A stretch of 12,735 nt of DNA from contig CAKZOQ010000140.1 of the NCBI GenBank assembly GCA_937136445.1, forward strand, positions 1-12,735. The letters are read 5' to 3'. Origin of the DNA: an uncultured Gemmatimonadota bacterium (GTDB taxonomy: Bacteria > Gemmatimonadota > Gemmatimonadetes > Longimicrobiales > Gaopeijiaceae). How positions within the stretch are numbered: position 1 is the first letter of the stretch; every line of letters starts with the position of its first letter. Below the pieces are notes generated by a model. That model searched no databases. It had not been told where the DNA came from and was given only the letters and a program-made list of their open reading frames with translations. A program made the position numbers and the translations under genes. Positions 1-7,400 of the stretch are shown here, piece after piece.

Positions 1-486
1 GGACGCCAGGCCGATCTCGGGGTCCCGGAAGACCACGAGGAGCTTCTTGAGGGCGTCGGGGTGGATCCGGATGGACGCATCCGTGTTGACGACGATGTCG
101 CCGGTGATGAGCTCCGCCGCTGCGTTCTCCGCCTTGGTCTTCCCGCCCCGTTCGGGCATGCGGTGCAGCTCCACGCCACGATCCGCGTACCCCCGCACGA
201 TTTCGTCCGTCGCATCCGACGAGGCGTCGGACACCACGAGGATCTGGAGCCGATCCCGGGGATAGTCGAGGGCGAGGAGGCTCTCGACCAGGCCCCGAGC
301 CTGGGCCTCCTCGTTGTACATCGGCACCGTGATGGAGACCGTGGGCCACTCCTCACCACTCCCGAGTTCAGTGGGCAGCGGCTTCGCCCGGAATCGGCCC
401 ACCAGCCAGAGGATCGTCGGGTACCCGACGTAGGTGTAGACGAAGACCGCGAAGGCCAGGATGCAGATGAGGAAGGGGAGACTCAC
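1..486 (-). CDS. Family-2 glycosyltransferase, membrane-anchored (5' part, runs off left edge)
   Basis: The first 162 residues of a processive-type GT2 glycosyltransferase (GT-A fold, nucleotide-sugar donor). Residues about 4-30 form an N-terminal transmembrane helix ending in the sequence GYPTILWLVG, typical of membrane GT2 enzymes of polysaccharide synthesis. The GT-A domain then starts at TVSITVPMYNEE (49-60). It continues with VVSDASSDAT (84-93, nucleotide binding), GGKTKAENAA (114-123) and GDIVVNTDAS (129-138), which carries the metal/UDP-binding aspartate region. The acceptor-site and C-terminal membrane helices would lie beyond position 1. I chose the GTG start at 484-486 because a GGAG Shine-Dalgarno lies about 8 bases upstream and the hydrophobic helix begins straight after it. 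It is divergent from the VanZ-like gene. Family assignment is firm; the sugar and polymer cannot be read from this fragment. Confidence 0.88.
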   Translation of the reverse strand, partial: MSLPFLICILAFAVFVYTYVGYPTILWLVGRFRAKPLPTELGSGEEWPTVSITVPMYNEEAQARGLVESLLALDYPRDRLQILVVSDASSDATDEIVRGYADRGVELHRMPERGGKTKAENAAAELITGDIVVNTDASIRIHPDALKKLLVVFRDPEIGLAS

Positions 487-611
487 GTCCAGACTCCGTG
501 GCTCGTGGCCGAGGAGGGAGAACCCGTGGGCAGGTGGGAAGCGGGAGCCGCCGCTCCCGCTCAAAGCTATCCAGGATCGGGGAGGCTCGCATCCTGTGGA
601 CGGGGGAACGG
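487..611. promoter_or_regulatory. Divergent intergenic region between glycosyltransferase and VanZ-like gene
   Basis: These 125 bp separate the starts of two divergent genes, so they must hold both start regions unless transcription comes from further inside a neighbour. Each start has a plausible Shine-Dalgarno (GGAG for the minus-strand gene, GGGGGA for the plus-strand gene). I see no convincing -35/-10 pair on either strand. The call rests on gene layout only. Confidence 0.3.
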
Positions 612-1895
612 GTGAGCGTCCGAAACCTCCGTCTCGCCTCCTCCCTTTGGTTCGTGGGCGTGGCGGCGCTGACCCTCGTGCCCGCCACCGGCCCGGCTCC
701 GCACCTCCTCGAGGACTTCCTCTGCGTCTGGTGCGGTGACCGGTCCGGGGGAGACATGATCCTCAACTGGGCTCTCTTCATCCCCGGCGGCCTCTTCCTG
801 GGCCCCTGGGTGGGCTTCCGCCGGGCCGTCCTCATCGGGATCTCCATCACGGTGGGCATCGAGGCGGCGCAGCTCCTGGTCCCGGGCCGCACCTCCTCCC
901 TCTCCGACCTGCTCCTGAACTCGGCCGGCTCCGCCACCGGAGCGTGGCTCGCGTTGGGATGGCACACTCGGCGGGTGCGACAGATCGCAGGCCTCCTCGG
1001 TGCCACCGCCTGGATGCTGCCGGCCCTCCTCATGACGCCCGTCAGCACCGACGAGGCCCTCTACGGGATCTGGGTGCCCTCGTTCAGCAGGATGGCCCAG
1101 TACGAGGGCACCATCGTCTCGGCCTCCGTGGACGGCCACCCGGTACGCTTCCGTCAGGAGGACCCCCGGGCTCTGGCCCGGGACCTCGAAGAACGACGCC
1201 CGGTGGAGGTCACCCTGGTGGCGGGGCCGGCCCCGCCCTCCCTCGCACCGCTCTTCGTCATCTCCGACGAGAACCAGGAGTTCCACCTCTTCCTGGGTGT
1301 GCGGGGGGACGACCTCCTGATCCGCGCCCGGACCCTCGCCGCCCCACTCCGGCTGGATCAACCGGCCCTCCGGTCGCGGGGCGCGCTCCTGGGCGTGCAG
1401 CCGGGAGACACGGTGGCGCTTCGACTCGAAGTCGTGGAAGGGAGCCGATGCCTCACGGTGGATGGGCGATCCGACTGCAGCCTGGCCCCGGGTCCAGGGG
1501 ACAGCTACGCCTACCTCCTGAGCCTCGAAGCCCAACCAGCCCCCCTTCGCCTGGCCGTCGCCCTGGGGTGGAGCCTCGTCCTGGGCTTCGCGGTCGGATG
1601 GCCCTTCCGGGGCATCCTGGGCCTCCCAGCCGGTCTGGCCGTGGTCTTCGGACAGGGCCTGCTGGCCTCCACCAACCCCGACCTGGGCCTTCTCCCGGGC
1701 CACGCCCTCGTCTTCCTGCTGGGCGCGATGGCCGGCGGGTGGAGTCACCGCTGGGTCCCTCGCCTCGGCGGACCGGCGGGCCGAGAGGGAGAGGAGCAGG
1801 AGAGGTCCGGGGCCCCGGACCTCCCTGGCGAGACGCCTACAGGGTCAGACGGGGCGGAAGGCGACGGCGACCACTCGTCGGTGGGAGAGGAGTAG
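612..1895 (+). CDS. VanZ-family membrane protein with an inserted jelly-roll (LamG-like) extracytoplasmic domain
   Basis: 427 residues. The N-terminal part is VanZ-like: a first helix at about 6-24, a helix at 49-68 (LNWALFIPGGLFLG), then IEAAQLLVPGR (83-93) and a segment SDLLLNSAGSATG (98-110). This matches the VanZ hallmark of R-x5-D-x3-N-x2-G-x3-G, with D99, N103, G106 and G110. After another helix (about 127-146) comes a soluble stretch of roughly 170 residues rich in beta-strand patterns (FVISDENQEFHLFLGVRGDDLL, broken here as FVISDENQEF then HLFLG). It resembles a concanavalin/LamG jelly roll. Two or three C-terminal helices and a Gly/Glu-rich polar tail follow. VanZ itself gives low-level teicoplanin resistance; the role of these fused forms is unknown. 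I prefer GTG 612 over an in-frame GTG at 498 because the extra residues are basic, low-complexity and overlap the divergent start region. The 3' end overlaps the PPTase gene by 51 bp. Confidence 0.82.
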   Translation: MSVRNLRLASSLWFVGVAALTLVPATGPAPHLLEDFLCVWCGDRSGGDMILNWALFIPGGLFLGPWVGFRRAVLIGISITVGIEAAQLLVPGRTSSLSDLLLNSAGSATGAWLALGWHTRRVRQIAGLLGATAWMLPALLMTPVSTDEALYGIWVPSFSRMAQYEGTIVSASVDGHPVRFRQEDPRALARDLEERRPVEVTLVAGPAPPSLAPLFVISDENQEFHLFLGVRGDDLLIRARTLAAPLRLDQPALRSRGALLGVQPGDTVALRLEVVEGSRCLTVDGRSDCSLAPGPGDSYAYLLSLEAQPAPLRLAVALGWSLVLGFAVGWPFRGILGLPAGLAVVFGQGLLASTNPDLGLLPGHALVFLLGAMAGGWSHRWVPRLGGPAGREGEEQERSGAPDLPGETPTGSDGAEGDGDHSSVGEE

Positions 1896-2504
1896 TCTCC
1901 CTCGGAGTTCCTCCAGACCCGGGGCCGTCGTCCGTTGGTCATCGGCGGGGATGACCTGGAAGGACCCATCCGCGGCAGGGAGCACCTCCACGTCCAGGAA
2001 GTCCATCCAGACCCGTGTCGATGGGAAGAGCGCCTTGTGCACCGCCTCCTTCGCCGAGAAGACGGCCACCTGTGGCCATCCGGCGGCCCGAGCCGACCGG
2101 ACCTCCCGGGGGTGTAGGATGAGGTGGGAGGTCCCCGGGGGAAGGGGGTCCCGCCCCTCCACGTCGATTCCCAGCGAGGCGAGGACTCCGTCGGGTGCGA
2201 CGACGGCCACCACGAGGTCGGCGCCGTGGGAGATGGAGCCGGTGAAGCCTCGGGGCCAGACGGGTTCCCGGGACTTCGCCACCGGGATGGGCACCGGCGG
2301 AGCGCCCAGCGAGGTCAGCGCCGACCGGCTCAGCGCCCGGCCGGTGGCGAACTCCTCCCGCCGCTTGGGGACCGCCCGGGCCACCGCGGCTCGTTCCACT
2401 GGCAGGAGATCCGCCAGATCCCCCCCGGGAGGGCGGACCCGCACGGCGACTCCCTCCGGCAGCACCCCTTCGATCCTGGCGACCAACCGGGCAAGGTCGT
2501 TCAC
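1845..2504 (-). CDS. 4'-phosphopantetheinyl transferase, Sfp/EntD type
   Basis: 219 residues, normal length for a Sfp/EntD-type enzyme that moves phosphopantetheine from CoA to the serine of carrier domains. Motifs in order: RREEFATGR (48-56), WPRGFTGSISH (83-93, CoA/phosphate-binding region), GIDVE (112-116) with Mg-binding D114 and E116, and FSAKEAVHKALF (149-160) with E153 and K156. All key residues are present, so it should be active. It is the last gene of a three-gene minus-strand operon. Its GTG start lies 7 bases after the stop of the upstream hydrolase gene, and no clear Shine-Dalgarno is visible, so translational coupling is likely. Two NRPS genes nearby provide obvious substrates (carrier serines at 8934-8936 plus strand and 9321-9323 minus strand). 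The last 51 bp overlap the convergent VanZ-like gene. Confidence 0.95.
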   Translation of the reverse strand: MNDLARLVARIEGVLPEGVAVRVRPPGGDLADLLPVERAAVARAVPKRREEFATGRALSRSALTSLGAPPVPIPVAKSREPVWPRGFTGSISHGADLVVAVVAPDGVLASLGIDVEGRDPLPPGTSHLILHPREVRSARAAGWPQVAVFSAKEAVHKALFPSTRVWMDFLDVEVLPAADGSFQVIPADDQRTTAPGLEELRGRLLLSHRRVVAVAFRPV

Positions 2505-2511
2505 GGGAGGA

Positions 2512-3408
2512 TCACGGACCCGCCCCGCCAGCGGGGGTCGTGGACGCTCCGAGTCGGGCCGTCATCCAGTCGACGGTCGTCCGGATCAGCCAGGCGCGTT
2601 CCTCGGGGTCGGTGAAGGTGTGGTCCGAGGCGGGCCGGTAGAGCTCCGTAAGGCGGGCGCCCAGCGGAACATCGGAGAAGAGACGCCTCATCTGGCCTCG
2701 GTGGTTGTACTGGTACTCGACGCCCCCGGTGAAGACCGCCAAGATGGGCGCGGCCCGTCCCACCACCCGTCGGAGCGCGTCCTCGCCCTCCTCGGTGGTG
2801 AGGGCGGTGGCGAAGGTCGAGCCCCGGGGCTGCGGTGCCGGGTCGGGGTTCCCGAGGCCGAGTCGCTGGAAGAGGGCGCGGGTGCTCCGGTGACGCCCCG
2901 TGAGCACGTTCCACCAGATCCGGGGGCGAAGAACCCTGCGCAGATAGTGACGCACATGGTACCCGACGGTCCGGTCCACATTCAGATCGAAGAGCACGGT
3001 GCCCACCACGTCGTCTCTCCGCGCCCCGGCGTCTAAGGCGTGGTCGGCCCCGGAACAGAGCCCCAGGAGCACGAACCGGCTGGCTTCGGAGGCCTCCGAA
3101 GCGAACTCGAGGGCGCTCGCGATGTCGGCACGCACGCCCTCCCGCAGGGAACCCTGGCTCGCCCCGGACCGACCCGAGTCGCCGATCCCGGAGAGGTCGA
3201 AGCGGAGGCTCGGGAATCCGTCCCGGGCCAGAGCCCTGGCGAGCTGGACGTACAGCCGGTTGGGCCCGGTCCGATGGATGATGCCGGCGTTGAGAAAGAC
3301 CACCAGCGGGGTGGCGGAATCGGCGCCTTCGGCGGGCACACAGAGCGTTCCCACGAGCGAATCCTCTCGCCCGAAGGTCGAAGGGGTCTCCACCCACCCA
3401 CCGCTCAC
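2512..3408 (-). CDS. Alpha/beta-hydrolase-fold protein with Cys at the nucleophile elbow (exosortase/NRPS-cluster hydrolase-1 type)
   Basis: 298 residues of alpha/beta-hydrolase fold. A strand plus oxyanion region reads LVVFLNAGIIHRTGPNRLY (35-53) and is followed by FPSLRFDLSGIGDS (65-78). The nucleophile elbow is GLCSGA (116-121), with Cys118 where serine is usual. A C-terminal SDHTF (261-265) supplies a likely catalytic His263. The NAGIIHR-GP and RFDLSGIGDS blocks resemble the hydrolases that accompany acyl carrier, NRPS and exosortase-type envelope gene sets (from memory of TIGR03100-like proteins). Substrate is unknown; thioester or acyl hydrolysis/transfer is a reasonable guess. The GTG start at 3406-3408 overlaps the upstream stop as GTGA, with GGAG 8 bases before it, so the two hydrolases are translationally coupled. 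An in-frame upstream extension exists but lies on top of the first hydrolase gene and is not used. Confidence 0.85.
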   Translation of the reverse strand: MSGGWVETPSTFGREDSLVGTLCVPAEGADSATPLVVFLNAGIIHRTGPNRLYVQLARALARDGFPSLRFDLSGIGDSGRSGASQGSLREGVRADIASALEFASEASEASRFVLLGLCSGADHALDAGARRDDVVGTVLFDLNVDRTVGYHVRHYLRRVLRPRIWWNVLTGRHRSTRALFQRLGLGNPDPAPQPRGSTFATALTTEEGEDALRRVVGRAAPILAVFTGGVEYQYNHRGQMRRLFSDVPLGARLTELYRPASDHTFTDPEERAWLIRTTVDWMTARLGASTTPAGGAGP

Positions 3409-4148
3409 CCGAGCCACTCCACGACCGTTCCGATGAGCTCCACCGGAACCGTCCCCACCCCCATCTCGCCTCCCCCGGTCCAGTAGGGCTCGGCGTCGGG
3501 CAGAGAGCGCCGGGTCGCGTCCGTCCCCCCCTCGAATCGCTCCGAGAGCCATCGAGGCTCCGGGAACGTCTGGACGTGGACCACGAGCAGGTGCCGGGGC
3601 GTCTTCGTCGGAGAGGCTGGCGTGTGGTCCCGGAGCTCGCGTCGAAACCGGCCTGGCACCGGGACTCCGCCGACGTGGAGATCGACCTCCTCCCCCGCCG
3701 GTTCCCCCGCCTCGGCTGCGAGGCCCGCCTCGTAGGCGGCAGCGTCCAGGATGGGATCGCAGAGGATCAAGCGGTCCACCTGCCGGGCGGACGACGCCTC
3801 GGTGGCCACCAGACCGCCCAGCCGGAGCCCGATGAGGGTCGCTCGTCGAGCCCCCGACAGATCGAGGGCCTCCTCGAGGGCGGTGCGCGCGTCCGAGACC
3901 CACCCGGCCAGCGAGACCTCGCTTCCCTCCCCCGCCGATTCCCCCGTCCCGTAGTAGTCGAACCGGAGCACGTCCCATCCCTGGACTGCGAGACGGTCCG
4001 CCAGGACCCGACCCGTCCGGTAGGCCCCGATGTGCTCGCCACCGAATGGCGGACAGATCACGACGACCCGACCTCGCAGGCCCTCGGCGGAGGGGCTGTA
4101 GACACCTGCGAGCGTCCGCTCCCTGGTACCGAACAGCAAGGGGATCAC
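3405..4148 (-). CDS. Alpha/beta-hydrolase-fold protein lacking the Ser/His pair (hydrolase-2-like, possibly non-catalytic)
   Basis: 247 residues from GTG 4148. Visible fold blocks are RTLAGVYSPS (11-20), VVVICPPFGGEHIGAYR (28-44), WDVLRFDYYGTGESAGEG (58-75) and LILCDPILDAAAYEAGL. The nucleophile elbow reads GLRLGG (107-112), with Arg109 in place of serine. The C-terminus (EPYWTGGGEMG then VVEWLG) lacks the late catalytic histidine block. This matches a family found beside the hydrolase-1 type in exosortase and NRPS clusters (TIGR03101-like, from memory), where GLRLG is characteristic, so it is probably not a sequencing error. It is the first gene of the operon hydrolase, hydrolase, PPTase. 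Start choice is uncertain: a TTG at 4262 with an AGGA upstream would add 38 residues, but that stretch is proline-rich with weaker third-position GC. Function may be structural, acyl-binding or scaffolding for its partner. Confidence 0.8.
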   Translation of the reverse strand: MIPLLFGTRERTLAGVYSPSAEGLRGRVVVICPPFGGEHIGAYRTGRVLADRLAVQGWDVLRFDYYGTGESAGEGSEVSLAGWVSDARTALEEALDLSGARRATLIGLRLGGLVATEASSARQVDRLILCDPILDAAAYEAGLAAEAGEPAGEEVDLHVGGVPVPGRFRRELRDHTPASPTKTPRHLLVVHVQTFPEPRWLSERFEGGTDATRRSLPDAEPYWTGGGEMGVGTVPVELIGTVVEWLG

Positions 4149-4472
4149 GTTGGACTCACGAGCGAGGAGCGGAGTTGCCCGGCGGCCCTTCCCGACGAAC
4201 GGAGGCGGTGGAAGGCAGAGCTGAAACGTGTGGGAGGGAGGGCCGGACGCGAAGGGCTCCAAGGGTCATCCTATCCGCCATACAAGCAAGAAGAAAGCCG
4301 GGATTCCACCCCCGTAGGAGGCGTGCCGTCACCCCGCTTCCCTGTATATTCAGATTCCGGCACAGACCGTGCGATCCGTGTGCTTCAGCGCGCGATCTCT
4401 CGCGGCCCGCGACACGGCCCACCACCCGCCGAGCTCCGCCTCGGCATCGCTTCAACCCACCAGGATGGACGG
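4149..4472. promoter_or_regulatory. Divergent control region between the hydrolase/PPTase operon and the plus-strand NRPS
   Basis: This 324-bp stretch has no supported gene and contains the most AT-rich patches of the window: 4281-4297 (tacaagcaagaagaaag) and 4343-4356 (tgtatattcagatt). TATATT at 4345-4350 could be a plus-strand -10 element about 120 bp before the NRPS start. TAGGAT (4270-4275, read on the minus strand) could be one for the hydrolase operon. Neither has a good -35 partner, so both are weak. An inverted-repeat cluster sits at 4391-4412. If the hydrolase actually starts at TTG 4262, this region shrinks to 4263-4472. Confidence 0.4.
4391..4412. repeat. Overlapping inverted repeats in the NRPS leader
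   Basis: CGCGA (4391-4395), TCGCG (4400-4404) and a second CGCGA (4408-4412) give two mutually exclusive pairings. One is CGCGA-TCTC-TCGCG; the other is the palindrome TCGCGG-C-CCGCGA (4400-4412). It lies about 60 bp before the NRPS start codon, a place where an operator or a leader hairpin would act. In DNA this GC-rich, short palindromes also arise by chance. Confidence 0.3.
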
Positions 4473-7400
4473 ATGGATACCCCGCACCTTCGCTGCTACC
4501 TCATCGGCGCCGACACGCTCCTCATGGAATGCGGCGACGTGCTGTTGGAGAACGACCACGACATCTGTGGAGTCGTCTCCTCGAATCCCCGGGTGGAGGG
4601 ATGGGCCAGGGAGCACGGACTCGACCTGATTCCCACGGAGGGCGACTACGGAGCGGCGATGGCCGAGACGGAATTCGACTACCTCTTCGCCATCACCCAT
4701 CTCGGCATCATCCCCGAGGCGGTCCTGGAGCTGCCCCGGAAGGGCGCGGTGAACTTCCACGACGGCCCCCTGCCCCGGTACGCGGGCCTGAACGCGCCAG
4801 TCTGGGCCCTCCTCCACGGGGAAAAGGAGTACGGCATCACCTGGCACGAGATGACCGCCGGCGTCGACGAGGGTGACGTCCTCCTCCAGGACCGGTTCGA
4901 GCTCCGGGACGACGAGACGGCCCTCTCCCTCAACACCAAGTGCATGGCCCGGGCCCTGGAGACCTTTCCCGACCTCGTCCGGCAGCTCGCCACCGGCCAG
5001 GTGTCGCCGAGCCCCCAGGACCTCGAGGAGCGCTCCTATTTTGGGCGGTACGATCGCCCCCACGCCGCTTCCCTGGTGGACTGGAGCGCCTCCGCCGACG
5101 AGGTGGACGCCTTCGTCCGGGCTCTGAGCTTCGGGCCGTACCAGAACCCGGTCGGCTCTCCCACGACCCAGGCGGTGGACGGAGGGGAGGGACCCTTCGT
5201 GGTGAGCGCCGTCTCGGTGGAGGATCCGGAGGGGAGCGAAACCCCCGGGCAGGTCGTGGAGGTCTCGGACCGAGGCATCTCCGTGGCATGTGGTCGCGGT
5301 GTCGTGCGCATCACCGAAGGCCGCTCGCTCGCCGGAGAGGAGCTGACACCTGCGGAGCTGGCCGGTCGCTTCGGTCTCACCGAGGGCGCGCAGCTCCTGG
5401 CCGCCGACTCCGAGCTGGCAGGCCACCTCGAGGAGACCGACCAGCGGCTCCGTCGATCGGAGGCCTTCTGGGCCCGACGCCTCCGCTCCGCCGAGGCCCC
5501 ACAGGTCCCCACCGCCGACGACTCCCGGGAGCCGACGGGGGCCGCAGGCACCGTCGAGATCGGGCTGCCGTCCGGGTTCCGGGAGGCATGGGGAGATCGG
5601 TTTGAGGCGGCGGCGGTGGCGGGATGGGCGGTGTACCTGGCCCGCACCGGACGGCGGGACGCCTTCACCCTGGGTCTCTCGGGAGCGCCCGAGGAGGCTC
5701 GGCCGGCGGAGCTCGCCGCCTGGTACTCGGACGTGATCCCTCTCCCCCTCGACCTTCAGAAGGTGCCGTCCTTCGAGGAGGTGGTCGACGGTGTGGAGGC
5801 AGCGTTGGAGGCGGCCCGGGACAAGGGGACCTTCCTTCGGGACCTCCTCCTCCGGGAGCCGGGTCTTCCCGTGGGAGACGAACTGGTGGAGCGGCTTCTC
5901 CCGGTGGGCGTGTCCGTCGGGGGAGCGGTCCCGCCCGGAGCCCTTGTCTGGCTGGAGCTGGACGACGCCGCCGTCGCCCTCCGATGGGATTCGGGCCGGC
6001 TCGCCGGCGACGACGCAGAAGCGATGGCGTCGTCTCTGGCGAGCTGCCTCGAGGCGTCCCTCGACGACCCCACGGCGGAGTGGACGAACCTCCCTCTCCT
6101 CACCCCGGCGGAGCGCCGCACGGTCCTGGAGGAGTGGAACGACACGGCGGCGCCTTGGGACGAAGGGCACTGCATCCACGAGTTGTTCGAGGCCCAGGTC
6201 GCCCGCACCCCCGAGGAGACGGCGGTGGTCTTCCGTGGCCGGAGTCTCACCTATGCCGAGCTCGACCGCCGGGCGAACTGCCTGGCCAACCGGCTCCGCT
6301 CGGAGGGCGTCGGTCCGGACACCCTGGTGGGCGTCCACGTTTCCCGCTCCACCGAGCTCCTGGTGGCGACCCTCGGGGTGCTCAAGGCCGGCGGGGCCTA
6401 CGTGCCGCTGGATCCCGACTTCCCGGAAGAGCGCATCGCCTTCATGATCGAGGACTCGGAGGCTGGGGTGGTCGTCACGGAGGCGCTCGGGGCGGCGGCG
6501 GTGGCCGGCGGCACGGCCTCGCTGATCCGGATCGACGAGGACTGGGAGGAGATCGAGGCGGCGGGCTCGGACCGACCGGAGACCCCAGTGGGGCCTCGTC
6601 ATCTGGCCTACGCCATCTACACCTCCGGGAGCACCGGTCGGCCCAAGGGCGTCCTGGTGGAGCACCGGAACGTCTCCAGCTTCTTCACGGGGATGGACGG
6701 GGTCATCGAGCACGAGACGCCCGGCGTCTGGATGGCGGTGACCAGTCTCTCCTTCGACATCTCGGTGCTGGAGCTCTTCTGGACCCTCGCTCGGGGCTTC
6801 ACGGTGGTCGTCCACGCCGAAGACGACCACGGATCCGAGGTGGCGGTGGATGCGGCGGTAGCGGCCCGACCCATGGACTTCGGTCTGTTCATGTGGGGCA
6901 ACGACGACGGCCCGGGGCCCGAGAAGTATCGGCTCATGCTGGAAGGCGCCCGCTTCTTCGACGAGAACGGGTTCGACTCCGTCTGGACCCCCGAGCGACA
7001 CTTCCACGCCTTCGGCGGGCCCTTCCCCAACCCCTCGGTCACCGGCGCCGCGCTGGCCACGGCGACCACGAACCTGTCCATCCGCTCGGGGAGCTGCGTC
7101 TCCCCCCTCCATCACCCCATCCGGGTGGCGGAGGAGTGGGCGGTGGTGGACAACCTCTCCGACGGACGGGTGGGACTCTCCTTCGCCGCGGGATGGCAGC
7201 CCAACGACTTCATCCTCCGCCCGGAGAGCTTCGGGAAGAGCAAGCAGGTCATGATGGAGCAGATCGACATCGTCCGGAAGCTGTGGCGGGGTGAGCCGGT
7301 GGAATTCGAGAGCCCGACGGGCGAGGTGGTCCCCGTCACCACCCTCCCCCGGCCCGTCCAGGAGGAGCTCCCCTTCTGGGTGACCACCGCCGGCAACCCG

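Noticed and set aside
498..611. GTG 498 as start of the VanZ-like gene
   Set aside because: The added 38 residues are Arg/Gly/Ser-rich and non-hydrophobic and almost reach the divergent glycosyltransferase start. GTG 612 has GGGGGA upstream and leads straight into the first membrane helix.
3409..3978. N-terminal extension of the Cys-type hydrolase to 3978
   Set aside because: It would overlap the upstream hydrolase gene on the same strand, and its sequence is Arg/Gly-rich without fold motifs. GTG 3408 has a Shine-Dalgarno and a GTGA overlap.
4149..4262. TTG 4262 as start of the first hydrolase
   Set aside because: An AGGA lies upstream, so it remains possible. However, the added 38 residues are proline-rich with lower third-position GC than the rest of the gene and precede the conserved fold.
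4149..4455. Small minus-strand ORF starting at ATG 4268 or further upstream
   Set aside because: No domain, low coding character, and it overlaps the hydrolase start region in another frame.
3576..4472. Upstream extension of the NRPS reading frame
   Set aside because: The frame is open, but the extra 299 codons lie antisense to the hydrolase gene and show no domain. ATG 4473 begins immediately before the formyltransferase fold and has AGGA upstream.
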